DNA of 64,000 bases, taken from Rhizobium sp. ACO-34A. Lineage in GTDB: Bacteria > Pseudomonadota > Alphaproteobacteria > Rhizobiales > Rhizobiaceae. The position numbers and the translations under genes are program-made. The stretch lies in assembly GCA_002600635.1 (NCBI GenBank), contig CP021375.1:149274-213273 (forward strand). The letters are read 5' to 3'. Shown piece by piece: positions 7,710-17,818 of the stretch (positions are counted from its first letter, which is position 1; every line of letters begins with the position of its first letter). The notes beneath the pieces were generated by a model. The model made no database searches. It worked only from the letters and a program-made list of their open reading frames with translations, and was not told where the DNA came from.

Positions 7710-8065
7710 GGACGCTGGCCATCAGATTGAGCTCGATTGCCGATGCCAAGGCCCGCTTTGTGAATGCGGGCCAGAAGGCGCTGGAAGGCGTCGTGGTGCC
7801 CGCCACGCCATCGGTGAATTTTCTAAGCTACGACGACATGCACAGGATTCTTGCGCCGTCGCGGCTTGCGATCGTGAAGGCGATGGCAGGGCAGGGGCCG
7901 CTGGCGATACGTGAAGTTGCCCGCCGCGTCGGCCGGGATGTGCAGGCTGTCCATAAGGACGTGACGACGCTGGTCAACGCCGGCGTCCTGGACCGGACGG
8001 AGGCAGGCGTCGAATTCCCCTATGACCAGCTTCATTTCGAGTTCGATGTGCAGGCAGCCGCCTGA
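7706..8065 (+). CDS. tumA: TumA-type HTH antitoxin/repressor
   Basis: A 119-residue protein overlapping the toxin stop by four bases. A winged-helix type HTH is visible around residues 55-100: RLAIVKAMAGQGPLAIREVARRVGRDVQAVHKDVTTLVNAGVLD. This gene order, toxin first and HTH antitoxin second, is standard for TumE/TumA pairs. By analogy it should neutralise the toxin and repress the shared promoter, where an inverted repeat overlaps the -35 box. Downstream DNA up to 8206 carries nothing recognisable. Confidence 0.78.
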   Translation: MRTLAIRLSSIADAKARFVNAGQKALEGVVVPATPSVNFLSYDDMHRILAPSRLAIVKAMAGQGPLAIREVARRVGRDVQAVHKDVTTLVNAGVLDRTEAGVEFPYDQLHFEFDVQAAA

Positions 8066-8206
8066 TCCCGGTTGGCCCTTCGGATGCGTGCGGGACGTCG
8101 CCCCGGTTTGCGTCCGTTAGGTCGGCCAGAGCTTCCCTCTCCAGTCGGACAATCGTTTTTGTCCTGAGTGGCGTTTCGATCCGTATGGGCGCGAGCCTCT
8201 TCGGGC

Positions 8207-8414
8207 TCAACTCACCGAGCCATCCCGGTCAAATTCCGGCCGCTCGATCTCTGCGAGAAACTCGAAGTTGTACAGCATGTGGTGCGTTTCGCTGCCGATC
8301 GTCGCGACTGTCCAATAGTCGCGGTCCTTGCCGAAGATTGTTGATACGCGACCGATCTCGACGGCCGCGTCGATGGTCTCTGCGGTCCTTGCGGTAGGTG
8401 CGGAAGCCTCCCAC
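8207..8414 (-). pseudogene. Frameshifted small gene after DUF6074
   Basis: One minus-strand frame encodes a protein-like stretch (ETIDAAVEIGRVSTIFG, then DRDYWTVATIGSETHH) ending in TGA at 8209-8207 but has no usable start. The neighbouring frame provides GTG at 8414 followed by GGFRTYRK. Joining them needs one frameshift near 8395. This is best read as a small, recently disrupted gene downstream of the DUF6074 gene. It could instead be a chance open stretch. Not recognised as a named family. Confidence 0.35.
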
Positions 8415-8424
8415 CGTACATCGA

Positions 8425-8676
8425 TCAGCGCTCTGCGCGGGTCTCGCGGCCGAAACCCTGTTCCAGCTCGGTTTGAACCGCTTTGAGAAACAGGCCCGCC
8501 TGCCGGCGGATCTCGTCATCCTCAGCTCCGGTACGTCTCATCGCTGCTACGAAGTCGATCATCTCCGTTCGCCAAAAACGGTTTGCTTCGTTGCCGTGGA
8601 GCTCCTGAAGAACGCCTGCACAACGCTTGACGTCAGCAAGCCGTCGATCAGCGGGAAACTGCGATACCTTCTTCAA
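8425..8676 (-). CDS. DUF6074-like protein, TTG start
   Basis: An 83-residue protein matching a family common in rhizobia (DUF6074): FPADRRLADVKRCAGVL near the start, then a conserved LHGNEANRFWRTEM and a GAEDDEIRRQAGLFLKAVQ helix. The start is TTG, chosen because CGGAGG sits four bases upstream and because it gives the usual N-terminus. Function unknown. Oriented opposite to the toxin-antitoxin pair and to the cold-shock gene. Confidence 0.75.
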   Translation of the reverse strand: MKKVSQFPADRRLADVKRCAGVLQELHGNEANRFWRTEMIDFVAAMRRTGAEDDEIRRQAGLFLKAVQTELEQGFGRETRAER

Positions 8677-8840
8677 CCTCCGGTCAGCGAATCGTGCTGA
8701 GCTGGCAGGAGCCTTGTCAAAATGTGTTCACAAAAGCTGAATGCAAGTTTGCTACGATACCTGCAGTGCAACGGTATGTTGCGGAGCAGGCCGTAGGCCG
8801 TTATCAGTGCATCCTGAATTTCAGATAATCGAGGATCAGA

Positions 8841-9044
8841 ATGGCTATCGGTACCGTGAAGTTTTTCAATCAGGATAAGGGCTTTGGTTTCATCACGCCG
8901 GAAAATGGCGGAGCTGACGTTTTTGTGCACATTTCGGCAGTGCAGGGCTCTGGCCTTCTTCGCGATGGTCAGCAGGTCTCCTACGAACTTGGCCAGGATC
9001 GCAAGACCGGTAAATCGAAGGCAGAAGACGTCAGACCGATCTGA
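8841..9044 (+). CDS. cspA: Cold shock protein (CspA family)
   Basis: A 67-residue single cold-shock domain. It carries both RNA-binding motifs: RNP1 as KGFGFITPE and RNP2 as VFVHISAV. It ends at the standard family length, with [11 protein letters not shown]. Cold-shock proteins bind single-stranded RNA/DNA and act as RNA chaperones in the cytoplasm. The gene has its own upstream region (8677-8840) with short inverted repeats, for example around GGCCGTAGGCC, typical of long structured csp leaders. Plasmid-borne copies are common in Rhizobiaceae. Confidence 0.93.
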   Translation: MAIGTVKFFNQDKGFGFITPENGGADVFVHISAVQGSGLLRDGQQVSYELGQDRKTGKSKAEDVRPI

Positions 9045-9188
9045 CGTGCAAGAACAGGCCGGCCTGCTATCGGCCGGTAAATGGTTCGACGGGCCTGAGG
9101 ATTTTCAGCCCGCTCATCGCAACGAACATTTCACGCTGCGGAACGCACGTCTCGCTGATATTCCGCTCGCCACCATGCTGAGCGCCGG

Positions 9189-9421
9189 TCATTGCCTGGA
9201 CATCGTTCGTAGGCGCGCGATTGCCTCATGAAGCACGAACAACGATTGCGCCGTGTGGTCGGGCGCCTCCAGGACCCGCTGCGCCAGACGAAGTTTGTCA
9301 TCGACCTCCGGGCATCATCTTGAAGAGTGAAGCGAGCTGTTTGGCGGCCAGCAGTGTTGCGCTCAGTCCAAAGGTCACGACCCCGGCGTCGACAAGCGAA
9401 CATTCCCCAAATGGAAACTGA
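9189..9421 (-). pseudogene. Frameshifted hypothetical gene
   Basis: Minus strand. One frame reads VDAGVVTFGLSATLLAAKQ, then LASLFKMMP, and is then lost to stop at 9298. The adjacent frame reads EVDDKLRLAQRVLEA through IARLRTMSRQ and stops at 9189. Removing a single G from the CCCGGAGG run near 9310 fuses them into one continuous, protein-like sequence. The start is also unclear, so a second lesion is possible. No family recognised. Confidence 0.4.
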
Positions 9422-9539
9422 TCTGACCGCGATGGCCCGGGCCGAGCTGGCGGCCACCGCCGCACGGGATGTCCTCGTGAGCGCGGAGCCTCTTTTCCAG
9501 GAGGCTCCGTCATGCCACCGAGACCGGCCACACGCCACG

Positions 9540-9818
9540 TCAGCCGTTCAGCGCGTCCTTGACCGCCTTGGCCGGCGTAAATGTCAGCTTCTTTGACGCC
9601 GCGATCTTGATCGTCGCGCCCGTCGCGGGATTGCGGCCCTCGCGCTCCAGCGTGTCCTTGATTTTGAATTTGCCGAACGACGGGATGGACGTCTCAGCGC
9701 CCGCCTGGGCCGCGTCGGCGATCTGCTTGAAGACGCTTTCGACGATGGTCTTGGCCTGTGCCTTGGTCAAATTCTGCTCGGACGCGATCTTGTCGGCGAT
9801 TTCGTTGGTGGTGGTCAT
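9540..9818 (-). CDS. HU-family DNA-binding protein
   Basis: A 92-residue HU/IHF-family protein: N-terminal dimerisation helices (NEIADKIASEQNLTKAQAK), the core SFGKFKIKD, and the DNA-contacting arm with RNPATGATIKIAASKKLTF. It would bend and compact DNA; some plasmid HU proteins also serve replication or transfer. Conserved Arg-Asn-Pro at the arm tip is present. ATG at 9818 follows GGAG. Longer upstream frames are not supported by a ribosome site or by family length. Confidence 0.93.
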   Translation of the reverse strand: MTTTNEIADKIASEQNLTKAQAKTIVESVFKQIADAAQAGAETSIPSFGKFKIKDTLEREGRNPATGATIKIAASKKLTFTPAKAVKDALNG

Positions 9819-9952
9819 AAGGACAGTCTCCTGCTTGTTGCTGCCCTTCTGGTATGCCGATGAAGATGTGGCGACGATAGGGACCTGAAAGCCGCATTTG
9901 CTTTGAACCTCGCGAAAACCACAGGAAGTCACGGATCTGTCGCCCGTGACGA

Positions 9953-10210
9953 CTAGCGCGAGTGCTGAACGTCGCGATAACCCCGCCGTCTCTTGGTGCG
10001 TTCGAGGCGTGAGAGCGCGATATCCGCATCCTCTTGTGCGTCGAAGGTTTCCACCTTGGTCTGCCCGTTCGATCCGATCCGGCCCCAGTTGCGGATAACG
10101 GAGGCGCCGCCGAACAGGGTCGGCTGGATCGCCAGCGTGTAGAAACGCCGCATGTTCTGGCCCGGGTCGATGCGGCAAAGATGAACCGGGTCGTTTGCCT
10201 CTTTTTCCAT
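9953..10210 (-). CDS. WGR-domain protein
   Basis: An 85-residue protein made almost entirely of one WGR domain: FYTLAIQPTLFGGASVIRNWGRIG, then a NGQTKVETFDAQEDADIAL segment. In eukaryotic PARPs WGR domains bind DNA ends. Stand-alone bacterial WGR proteins are common in rhizobia and their role is not settled. ATG at 10210 is used; an in-frame upstream start at 10246 would add 12 residues with no family support. It lies next to an HU gene, both reading leftward. Confidence 0.85.
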   Translation of the reverse strand: MEKEANDPVHLCRIDPGQNMRRFYTLAIQPTLFGGASVIRNWGRIGSNGQTKVETFDAQEDADIALSRLERTKRRRGYRDVQHSR

Positions 10211-10538
10211 GGCCGGATTGTCGTTTCCGCGGCAAGCGGCGTCCAACGACTTATCTGAATCGATCCTGCGTCATTGATTCATGGCCGTGATGGATTCTGC
10301 TGTGCGGGATAGAAAGGTCCGAGCGAGCCCGCCGCGCCGCACGGTTCTCTTCACGATCCCACTGAACGGTAGAAACGGTTTCAGCCGATTCCGGCTGCGA
10401 TCCTCTCGCGGCCGGTGGCGGTTGTGCCTGCGTTTCTCGGACAGGTCTGAATGGTTGAAATGGTGTGCGGCAGGGTGTTTTATGTGTCCGCGCATCCAAG
10501 CGTGTCATCGACGGGTGAGAAACAGGAGGCCTGCACAA
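10211..10538. other. Intergenic, no gene seen
   Basis: 328 bp between the WGR gene and the XRE gene. It carries a short imperfect repeat (GAACGGTAGAAACGG). It should contain the promoter of the XRE gene, but no confident -35/-10 pair is visible. Confidence 0.4.
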
Positions 10539-10787
10539 ATGCTTACCACTCTCGAAGTTGAAGTCCTGCGAAACATGGCGTTGGTCATGGAGCAGGAGCG
10601 CGAAAAACGGGGAATGACCACGCGTGAACTGGCGCGGCTCTGCGAACTGAGCGAGTCCGACTATCTCGGCATTCTTGACGGCTCCGTAAACCTGCGCTTG
10701 AGCGCGATCGATCGCATTGGAAGCAATCTTGGTATTCCTCTGGTTCAACTTTTTGGCGGGCCATCCGGCAAGCTCAGCCTGAGTTGA
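10539..10787 (+). CDS. XRE-family HTH regulator
   Basis: An 82-residue protein with a single lambda-repressor-like helix-turn-helix at about residues 20-70: EREKRGMTTRELARLCELSESDYLGILDG. The ATG follows AACAGGAGGCC, a strong ribosome site. It would act as a small DNA-binding repressor or activator. It sits next to the end of the traC-D-G operon, convergent with it, but no target can be deduced. Small solo XRE regulators are common on plasmids. Confidence 0.8.
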   Translation: MLTTLEVEVLRNMALVMEQEREKRGMTTRELARLCELSESDYLGILDGSVNLRLSAIDRIGSNLGIPLVQLFGGPSGKLSLS

Positions 10788-10841
10788 GAGGCCTGCAATC
10801 GTTCTGCAGCAGTGGTTCGCAGGGGCGGCTGAGACTCGGCC

Positions 10842-11261
10842 TCACGAGAAACATGATGAAGCCTCCGCAACAGGTGAAATGCCCGACGCCGTCTCGGGCG
10901 TTTCTTCTTCCTGCCGCTTTCGCCTGCCGGTCATCGACCGGATCCGGTTCAGGACCGGCGGGAGAAACGCAACATCCTCCCAGACCACGTCGATCTCGAA
11001 GAGCGTGTCGCTGTTGCGGTTGCGCCATCGCACCTCCTCCCTTGTGACGAAGGGCGGTGCGATTTCGGCGAGCGCTCCAAGCGGCGCAAACACGAGCACG
11101 CAGAAAAGGCTTGCGGTCTTCAGTATGATCACGCCGAGCGATGGTATTATCTCTGCGCTGATGATCGCTCCGGCCGTCAGAAATGGCGCGGCGATGATGA
11201 ACGCGACCCAGATCATCAAAGGCCCGACAAGCGAATACCAGGTCTTTCTCCAGTGCTGCAT
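10842..11261 (-). CDS. Membrane protein downstream of traG
   Basis: A 139-residue protein. Two hydrophobic segments near residues 10-35 and 43-70 predict two or three membrane helices, followed by a charged cytoplasmic tail. The ATG at 11261 has GAGAGGAAG upstream. It is 21 bp after the traG stop and reads the same way, so it is likely the last gene of the traCDG operon. Such small membrane proteins follow traG in several Ti/Sym-type plasmids, but I do not recognise a named function. Confidence 0.65.
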   Translation of the reverse strand: MQHWRKTWYSLVGPLMIWVAFIIAAPFLTAGAIISAEIIPSLGVIILKTASLFCVLVFAPLGALAEIAPPFVTREEVRWRNRNSDTLFEIDVVWEDVAFLPPVLNRIRSMTGRRKRQEEETPETASGISPVAEASSCFS

Positions 11262-11282
11262 GCGTGCTTCCTCTCGTTTGCT

Positions 11283-13235
11283 TTACGGTCGTGCCGGCGC
11301 ATTGCCTGTCGGCCAGTTTGCTGATTGTTGGTGGAACCGGTTTGCGGCGACGCGCGTCTGCATGTCCTCGCGCCGAAACCAGATAGCGCGGCCGCAGCGG
11401 AGCGGCGGATTGCCGGAGGTGAAGACGATCTGTTCGTCGCTGCGCATCCGCAGCACTTCATGTGGCAGGATCAGCGGCCGACGGCTGAGCTGCTTTGATC
11501 GCGATCGCGACGATCCCTTTATTCCGGATGAGCGGTTGGTCTGATCGACCTCGACCGTGGTGTCGCCACAGCGCTTGGAAATGTAGTCGGCAGTGTCGGG
11601 ATCGTTGATCGCCGAAAAAGAAATCCAGGACGCGGACTCGAACCACTTGCTCGTTGCATCACGCCCGCCATAAGCCTCGCGCATCTGGCCGAGCGACTGA
11701 AAGATCATCGTCAGCGTGATGCCGTATTTGCGGCCTGCGTCGCGAGCGGTCTCAAGGATGCGCAGGTAGCCGAGACGCGCCACCTCATCGAGCAGGAAAA
11801 GGGTGCGATCCTTCACGTTGCCGTTGCGGTTATAGATCGCGTTTAGCAGCGAGCCGATGACGACTCGGGCGAGGCCCGGATGCGCCTCAAGAACTTTCAG
11901 GTCGAGCGCAATGAAGATGTCGGTTCCGCCATCGGCAAGATCGTCGGTCGAGAAACTGTCGCCTGAGACGAGACCGGCATAGTTCGGATAGGATAGCCAA
12001 TGTGTTTCCTTCACCGCATTGGCGTAGACACCGGAAAACGTCTCCGGTGTCATGTTGACGAAGACCGAGACGTTCTCCTTCACAAAGTCGGATTCGGACC
12101 CTTCGTAGATCTTCGTCAGACGCGCCCGAAGCTTCGGCTCAGGTTCGGACAGGTTGGCGCGGACCTGACGCAATGTCTGGTCCTTCTCGCCCGTATGCCC
12201 AGACAGACAAACGTCGGCGATCAGCGCCGTCAGCAGCTGCATCGCGGACGCGCGGAAGAAGTCGTCGCGGGCCGACGCGGATCGAGGATTGTCGGTCATG
12301 ATCCATGTGGCGACAGCGACGATATCCTCTTCCTTGGTATTGCCGTGACGGCCGATCCAGTCGAGGGCATTGAAACCGACGCCACCGGCCGTCGGATCGA
12401 GAACGATGACCTTGCGGCCGGCTTGGCGCCGATGTTCCGAGACCATCGGCGCGACCTCGCTCGACGGATCCAGCACAACGAGCCCGCCACCCCACTTGAG
12501 CGCTGTCGGGATCGTCACGGAGGTCGTCTTGAAACCGCCGGAGCCGGCAAAGACGATGCCGTGTGACGAACCGAAGGTGCCGTCGAAGCAGAGCAGCGGC
12601 GACTTGCCGCCAGCGCCCCAGCTTTGTCGATCGTCAGCTCGAAACGGCGTGGCGGCAACGCTGTCCCTGTCGACGCTATAGCGCTCACCGATAACGATGC
12701 CACCCGGCTCCGGAAACAGCTTTGCCGCCTCAGGCAGTGTCATCCAGACGGCCTCACCATGCACAGCACGTTTGCCGCCGATCCGGCGTGGACCGGACGC
12801 GGCAAAGGCCGCATTGCCTCTCATCGCAACACGCAGTGCGAACACACCGCCGATGAAGGCGATGCCTGCGCCGGTCATCGTCGCCGGATCCACATAGGCC
12901 AGAACAGATTGTCCTGCTGGTACGTGGCTGGAGATGCTGTTCAGGCGAATTGTCTCGCGTGCGATGGCGACAGTGATGACCGCAGCACTTCCTGCCAGCA
13001 CGCTCAGGCCAGCCGCCTTGATGTTCGTCGATCCGTTCGTTGCGAGCAATGCGATCACGCCGATGACGGCAGCTGCGATATAGGGCAGGGCAAGCCCGGC
13101 GCGTCCCAGCATCAGCTTCGCTTGCGCCGAGGTTCCGAGCGCCGCCATCCGATGTTCCATGCCTGACGACAGGATCATCGCGGCGAGCATGATCGCCGCC
13201 GGCAGAGTTGCCAGAAGCAGCCTATTCACCGTCAT
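11283..13235 (-). CDS. traG: TraG, VirD4-type coupling protein
   Basis: A 650-residue type IV coupling ATPase that docks the TraA-DNA relaxosome to the mating channel at the inner membrane. The N-terminus holds hydrophobic segments. The Walker A region is [11 protein letters not shown] at about residue 230, and a downstream [14 protein letters not shown] is the Walker B strand. The length and N-terminal sequence ([12 protein letters not shown]) agree with Ti-plasmid TraG, and ATG at 13235 is chosen on that basis. It overlaps traD by 14 bp. Transcription should start from the tra-box promoter at 13.8 kb. Confidence 0.95.
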   Translation of the reverse strand: MTVNRLLLATLPAAIMLAAMILSSGMEHRMAALGTSAQAKLMLGRAGLALPYIAAAVIGVIALLATNGSTNIKAAGLSVLAGSAAVITVAIARETIRLNSISSHVPAGQSVLAYVDPATMTGAGIAFIGGVFALRVAMRGNAAFAASGPRRIGGKRAVHGEAVWMTLPEAAKLFPEPGGIVIGERYSVDRDSVAATPFRADDRQSWGAGGKSPLLCFDGTFGSSHGIVFAGSGGFKTTSVTIPTALKWGGGLVVLDPSSEVAPMVSEHRRQAGRKVIVLDPTAGGVGFNALDWIGRHGNTKEEDIVAVATWIMTDNPRSASARDDFFRASAMQLLTALIADVCLSGHTGEKDQTLRQVRANLSEPEPKLRARLTKIYEGSESDFVKENVSVFVNMTPETFSGVYANAVKETHWLSYPNYAGLVSGDSFSTDDLADGGTDIFIALDLKVLEAHPGLARVVIGSLLNAIYNRNGNVKDRTLFLLDEVARLGYLRILETARDAGRKYGITLTMIFQSLGQMREAYGGRDATSKWFESASWISFSAINDPDTADYISKRCGDTTVEVDQTNRSSGIKGSSRSRSKQLSRRPLILPHEVLRMRSDEQIVFTSGNPPLRCGRAIWFRREDMQTRVAANRFHQQSANWPTGNAPARP

Positions 13236-13437
13236 TGCCAAAGGCCTCCGCGCCGATTGCAATCAGGCGGGATTTTTCCGTCTCGTCGCCCTTGATCCGC
13301 CTTCCTGCATCGATCAGCAAGCCTAGCAGCAACGCCCGTTTCTCGTAGCGCAGGCCTGCCTTGACGATCAGGCCGCCGAGCTCGATTTTTTCTCGGGTGT
13401 CCTTTTTGCGCGCGTCTGCCGTCAAAAACTTGGCCAT
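13222..13437 (-). CDS. traD: TraD, conjugal transfer protein
   Basis: A 71-residue protein matching Ti-plasmid TraD in length and in the block [21 protein letters not shown], then [15 protein letters not shown]. It is a relaxosome-associated accessory protein between traC and traG. The start at 13437, four bases after the traC stop, gives the standard length. An upstream in-frame start at 13515 inside traC would add 26 Arg-rich residues. It overlaps traG, so the three genes are translationally linked. Confidence 0.88.
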   Translation of the reverse strand: MAKFLTADARKKDTREKIELGGLIVKAGLRYEKRALLLGLLIDAGRRIKGDETEKSRLIAIGAEAFGNDGE

Positions 13438-13441
13438 CCGC

Positions 13442-13738
13442 TCAACCCTCACCAGCCCCGCCCGCATCCGCGCCAGACGTGACCGCCGCCGGGGCTTCAC
13501 CTCCGGTTCGGTCATCTCCGACCTGTCTCTTCCCGGTCGCTTGTCCCTTGCCGGCGCGAAACCGCTTGGCGATCTGCTCGAACGCCGCCTGCAATTCGCC
13601 TTCGTCGATCTCGATCTCGCCGAGTCCCGCCTTCAGCGCGATCCTGCCGATGCGTTCGGCCTCGCGGGTCTCGGCTTGCTTCAGCTGATCCTGCAGCCTG
13701 GCGATCTCTTCCCGGATCCTCGATGACGGTTTCTTCAT
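13442..13738 (-). CDS. traC: TraC, relaxosome accessory protein
   Basis: A 98-residue protein, exactly the usual TraC length. A coiled-coil-prone N-terminal helix ([18 protein letters not shown]) is followed by [23 protein letters not shown] and a disordered Gly/Ala-rich tail. Ti-type TraC assists TraA at oriT. It is the first gene of the leftward traCDG operon; its start is about 75 bp from the tra-box palindrome and about 140 bp from the nic core, in the classic divergent arrangement with traA. Confidence 0.92.
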   Translation of the reverse strand: MKKPSSRIREEIARLQDQLKQAETREAERIGRIALKAGLGEIEIDEGELQAAFEQIAKRFRAGKGQATGKRQVGDDRTGGEAPAAVTSGADAGGAGEG

Positions 13739-13810
13739 TCCGGTCGCTCCTTTGAAGTCTGGGCGTTGGTCTTGTGACGACCAAACTCTCCCGAATGCCC
13801 TCAAATTGAA

Positions 13811-13828
13811 ATCTGCAGATCTGCAGAT
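13811..13828. promoter_or_regulatory. tra box (TraR operator) between traC and traA
   Basis: ATCTGCAGATCTGCAGAT is a perfect 18-bp palindrome. It shares the core TGCAGATCTGCA with the Ti tra box ATGTGCAGATCTGCACAT but has CT/AG in place of GT/AC at the flanks. It is placed to activate both divergent operons. Confidence 0.88.
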
Positions 13829-13879
13829 CGCCAAGGGCGATGCTTTTGTGAATGATCCCGCCGTTCCGAAGGAATGGCT

Positions 13880-13911
13880 CCAAGGGCGCAATTATACGTC
13901 GCGATGCGACG
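13880..13911. other. oriT: oriT nic region
   Basis: CCAAGGGCGCAATTATACG followed by the inverted repeat CGTCGC-GAT-GCGACG (13897-13911). This is the Ti/RSF1010-type (MOBQ) origin of transfer sequence and lies between traC and traA, where Ti plasmids carry it. The nick is expected just inside the conserved core next to the repeat. Confidence 0.9.
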
Positions 13912-13988
13912 CGTTGCTTTTCGGCCCGGTGAGATCGGGCTTACCGCCGCTCCCGATGAACTTGGTCTAACCAGGAGTGCTCTTCGCC

Positions 13989-16900
13989 GTGGCCATCGCC
14001 CATTTCTCGGCCAGCATCGTCAGCCGCGGCTCGGGCCGCAGCGTGGTCCTGTCTGCGGCTTACCGGCACTGCGCGAAGATGGAATTCGAGCGCGAAGCCC
14101 GCACCATCGACTACACCCGCAAGCAGGGCCTGCTGCATGAGGAATTTATGCTTCCTCCTGATGCTCCGACATGGGTACGTGCCCTGATTGCAGATCGTTC
14201 GGTTTCAGGAGCGGTCGAAGCATTCTGGAACAAGGTCGAGACTTTCGAGAAACGTGCCGACGCACAGCTTGCCCGTGACTTGACGATTGCCTTGCCCGTG
14301 GAGCTATCAGCCGAGCAGAACATCGCCCTTGTTCGGGATTTCGTCGAGCAACACATCCTCGCCAAGGGTATGGTGGCCGATTGGGTATATCACGACAATC
14401 CCGGTAATCCACATATCCATCTGATGACAACATTGCGGCCGCTCTCCGAAGACGGGTTCGGGTCGAAGAAGGTTGCGATCATCGGCGAGGACGGCCAGCC
14501 GGTACGCACGAAATCCGGCAAGATTCTTTATGAACTCTGGGCCGGATCGACCGAGGACTTCAATGTCCTGCGCGACGGCTGGTTCGAGCGGCTCAACCAT
14601 CATCTGGCGCTCGGCGGTGTCGATCTGAGGGTCGACGGCCGCTCCTACGAAAAGCAGGGCATCGATCTACAGCCCACTATCCATCTCGGCGTCAGGACCA
14701 AGGCGATCGAGCGCAAGGCGGAGAGTCAAGGTGTTCGCCCTGAGCTGGAACGGATCGAGCTGAACGAGCAGCGACGCTCGGAAAACGCCCGCCGGGTCAT
14801 TCACAATCCTGCCATCGTGCTCGACCTTATTACGCGGGAAAAGAGCGTCTTCGATGAACGAGACATCGCGAAGGTCCTGTATCGCTATGTCGATGATCCC
14901 GCAGTCTTCCAACAGCTGATGCTGAAAATCATCCTTAGCCCGGATGTGCTGCGGCTGCAGCGCGACACGATCGATTTCGCCACCGGCGAAAAGCTGCCGG
15001 CGCGCTATTCGACCCGCGCGATGATCCGGCTGGAAGCGACGATGGCGCGGCACGCAACATGGCTATCGAACCGCGAGGGAAGGGGCGTTTCCCACTCCGC
15101 TCTGGACGCTACGTTCAAGCGGCATGAACGGTTGTCCGACGAGCAGAAAGCGGCGATCGAGCGCATTGCAGGACCTGCCCGTATCGCTGCCGTCGTCGGA
15201 CGCGCTGGCGCCGGCAAGACCACGATGATGAAGGCAGCGCGCGAGGCATGGGAGCTGGCCGGTTATCGCGTCGTCGGTGGTGCGCTTGCAGGCAAGGCGG
15301 CGGAGGGCCTGGAGAAGGAGGCCGGCATTGAGAGCCGGACGCTTGCGTCATGGGAGCTGCGCTGGAACCGTGGTCGTGACGTTCTGGACGAGAAGACGAT
15401 TTTTGTCATGGACGAGGCCGGCATGGTGGCGTCGAAACAGATGGCGGGGTTCGTCGATGCGGTGGGGAGAGCAGGCGCGAAGATCGTGCTGGTCGGCGAT
15501 CCCGAACAGCTTCAGCCGATCGAGGCGGGGGCCGCTTTCCGCGCCATTGTCGATCGCATTGGCTACGCCGAACTCGAAACCATCTATCGCCAGCGCGAGG
15601 ACTGGATGCGGAAGGCATCGCTTGATCTCGCACGCGGCAATGTCGAAAAGGCGTTGAGTGCTTATGGTGCCAATGTCAGAATTACGGGCGAGCGTCTGAA
15701 GGCCGACGCTGTCGAGCGCCTGATCGCCGACTGGAACCACGACTACGATCAGACGAAGACGACTCTGATCCTTGCCCATCTGCGCCGCGACGTGCGCATG
15801 CTCAACGTCATGGCGCGGGAGAAGCTGGTCGAACGCGGCATGGTGGGTGAAGGTCATCTGTTCCGGACCGTCGATGGCGAACGCCGTTTCGACGCCGGCG
15901 ACCAGATCGTCTTCCTGAAGAATGAGGGATCGCTCGGCGTCAAGAATGGCATGATCGGTAATGTCATGGAGGCCGCAGCAAACCGCATCGTCGCAACGGT
16001 GGGCGAGGGCGATCAGCGAAGGCAAGTTGTCGTCGAGCAACGCTTCTACAGCAATCTCGATCACGGCTATGCGACGACGATTCACAAGAGCCAGGGCGCC
16101 ACGGTCGACCGGGTCAAGGTGCTGGCGTCGCTGTCGCTCGATCGCCATCTGACCTATGTGGCCATGACCCGCCATCGCGAGGATCTGCAGCTTTATTACG
16201 GCACCCGGTCCTTTGCCTACAACGGCGGTCTTGCGGCCGTTCTGTCCCGAAAGAATGCCAAGGAAACGACACTCGATTACGAGCAAGGCCAGCTTTATCG
16301 CGAGGCGCTGCGCTTTGCCGAGGCCCGTGGCCTGCACATCGTCCAGGTCGCGCGCACGCTGGTCCGCGACCGGCTCGACTGGACGCTGCGCCAGAAGGCC
16401 AAACTCGTCGATCTCGGCCAGCGCCTTGCTGCCTTCGCCGCGCGCCTCGGCATCATCCAAAACCCTGACACTCAAACGATGAAGGAGGCCGCACCAATGG
16501 TCGCAGGCATCAAGACAATCTCCGGCTCTGTTGCCGACGCAGTCGATGACAAGCTTGGCGCCGACCCCGCCCTGAAGCGGCAATGGGAAGAAGTCTCGGC
16601 GCGCTTCGCTTATGTCTTTGCCGATGCTGAAACCGCCTTCCGCGCGATGAACTTCGACGCTGTTCTCGTGGACAAGGAGATGGCGAAACAGGTTCTCCGG
16701 AAACTCGAGATGGAGCCGGCTTCGATCGGCTCCCTGAACGGCAAGACCGGCATTCTCGCCACCAGGTCGGAGCGGGAGGCGCGTCGTGTCGCAGAGGTCA
16801 ATGTTCCGGCCCTGAAGCGGGAACTTGAGCAATATCTTCGGATGTGTGAAACGGTCACGCAAAGGCTGCAAATGGACGAGCAGGCCATGCGTCAGCGGGT

Positions 16901-17291
16901 TTCGATTGATATTCCGGCGCTGTCGCCGGCAGCGCGTGTTGTGCTGGAGCGGGTGCGCGATGCTATCGACCGCAATGATCTGCCGGCGGCGATGGCATAT
17001 GCACTCAGCAATCGCGAGGCCAAGCTTGAAATCGACGGCTTCAATCAGGCCGTCACTGAGCGGTTCGGCGAGCGGGTGCTGCTGAGCAACGCCGCGAGAG
17101 AGCCGTCCGGAAAGCTGTACGAAAAGCTCTCCGAGGGTATGAAGCCCGAGCAAAAGGAACAGCTGAAAAAAGCCTGGCCGGTGATGCGGACGGCGCAGCA
17201 GCTCGCCGCCCACGAGCGCACGGTCCAGTCGCTGAAACTGGCCGAGGAGCAACGTCTCACCCAGCGACAGACGCCGGTGCTGAAGCAATGA
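13989..17291 (+). CDS. traA: TraA, relaxase-helicase
   Basis: A 1100-residue MOBQ relaxase fused to a SF1 helicase. The relaxase part (about 1-250) has the tyrosine region AAYRHCAKM, and the metal-binding [10 protein letters not shown] motif near residue 141. The helicase part has Walker [10 protein letters not shown] near residue 405, Walker [16 protein letters not shown], and the C-terminal [11 protein letters not shown] motif. It nicks oriT and unwinds and pilots the strand. The GTG at 13989 is chosen because AGGAG (13973-13977) is 11 bp upstream; an earlier GTG overlaps that site. It is the first gene of traAFBH, downstream of the tra box. Confidence 0.95.
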   Translation: MAIAHFSASIVSRGSGRSVVLSAAYRHCAKMEFEREARTIDYTRKQGLLHEEFMLPPDAPTWVRALIADRSVSGAVEAFWNKVETFEKRADAQLARDLTIALPVELSAEQNIALVRDFVEQHILAKGMVADWVYHDNPGNPHIHLMTTLRPLSEDGFGSKKVAIIGEDGQPVRTKSGKILYELWAGSTEDFNVLRDGWFERLNHHLALGGVDLRVDGRSYEKQGIDLQPTIHLGVRTKAIERKAESQGVRPELERIELNEQRRSENARRVIHNPAIVLDLITREKSVFDERDIAKVLYRYVDDPAVFQQLMLKIILSPDVLRLQRDTIDFATGEKLPARYSTRAMIRLEATMARHATWLSNREGRGVSHSALDATFKRHERLSDEQKAAIERIAGPARIAAVVGRAGAGKTTMMKAAREAWELAGYRVVGGALAGKAAEGLEKEAGIESRTLASWELRWNRGRDVLDEKTIFVMDEAGMVASKQMAGFVDAVGRAGAKIVLVGDPEQLQPIEAGAAFRAIVDRIGYAELETIYRQREDWMRKASLDLARGNVEKALSAYGANVRITGERLKADAVERLIADWNHDYDQTKTTLILAHLRRDVRMLNVMAREKLVERGMVGEGHLFRTVDGERRFDAGDQIVFLKNEGSLGVKNGMIGNVMEAAANRIVATVGEGDQRRQVVVEQRFYSNLDHGYATTIHKSQGATVDRVKVLASLSLDRHLTYVAMTRHREDLQLYYGTRSFAYNGGLAAVLSRKNAKETTLDYEQGQLYREALRFAEARGLHIVQVARTLVRDRLDWTLRQKAKLVDLGQRLAAFAARLGIIQNPDTQTMKEAAPMVAGIKTISGSVADAVDDKLGADPALKRQWEEVSARFAYVFADAETAFRAMNFDAVLVDKEMAKQVLRKLEMEPASIGSLNGKTGILATRSEREARRVAEVNVPALKRELEQYLRMCETVTQRLQMDEQAMRQRVSIDIPALSPAARVVLERVRDAIDRNDLPAAMAYALSNREAKLEIDGFNQAVTERFGERVLLSNAAREPSGKLYEKLSEGMKPEQKEQLKKAWPVMRTAQQLAAHERTVQSLKLAEEQRLTQRQTPVLKQ

Positions 17292-17818
17292 AACAGCGAG
17301 GCGTGGTTCTGCTTTTGACGGGCACCGCCGTCATTATGTCCACAGTGGTGGCGACAGCGTTTGCGGGTGGATATCGGCTGAACCTGACGCCGAGCGAACC
17401 ACTCGGGCTCTGGCGCATCGAAAAGATCAAACGTCCAGTCACGGTGGGCGATCTGGTGTTTGTCTGCCCGCCGATGACGGCCGTCTTCGGCGAGGCGCAA
17501 CGGCGCGGATATCTGCGCCCCGGCCTGTGTGCCGGCGGGGTCGCGCCGCTGATCAAGACCGCTGCAGCGCTGCCTGGACAGCATGTCTATATCACCGATC
17601 ACGTTGTTGTCGACGGCCGGTCTCTGCCTGCATCCGCCGTTCGGAAAATGGACGGCGAGGGCAGGGCGCTCTTACCCGATCCCGGCGGTATCGTGCCGCC
17701 GCATCATCTGTTTCTCCACTCATCCTTTGCGAGTTCCTATGATAGCCGATATTTTGGCCCGGTTCCGGATACCGGACTTCTCGGTCTGGCGCAACCGGTC
17801 CTCACTTTCGATCCCTGA
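17288..17818 (+). CDS. traF: TraF, pilin-maturation peptidase
   Basis: A 176-residue S26-type signal-peptidase-like protein. An N-terminal membrane segment is followed by the catalytic-Ser motif [11 protein letters not shown], and a Lys-containing stretch [14 protein letters not shown] as in LepB-type enzymes. TraF/TrbC systems use it to process and cyclise the TrbC pilin at the inner membrane. It overlaps traA by four bases (ATGA). Confidence 0.93.
   Translation: MKQRGVVLLLTGTAVIMSTVVATAFAGGYRLNLTPSEPLGLWRIEKIKRPVTVGDLVFVCPPMTAVFGEAQRRGYLRPGLCAGGVAPLIKTAAALPGQHVYITDHVVVDGRSLPASAVRKMDGEGRALLPDPGGIVPPHHLFLHSSFASSYDSRYFGPVPDTGLLGLAQPVLTFDP

Noticed and set aside
9131..9538. 135-aa minus-strand open frame beside the HU gene
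   Set aside because: Trp/Arg-rich composition; the alternative frames at 9189-9421 look more like coding sequence.
13739..13988. Possible tRNA or other stable RNA gene in the oriT region
   Set aside because: The structure is explained by the tra box and the nic-site inverted repeat; no cloverleaf. No rRNA or tRNA was seen in the window.
15348..17288. 646-aa open frame antisense to traA
   Set aside because: It mirrors the codon structure of traA, which has clear relaxase and helicase motifs; no ribosome site or family on the minus strand.
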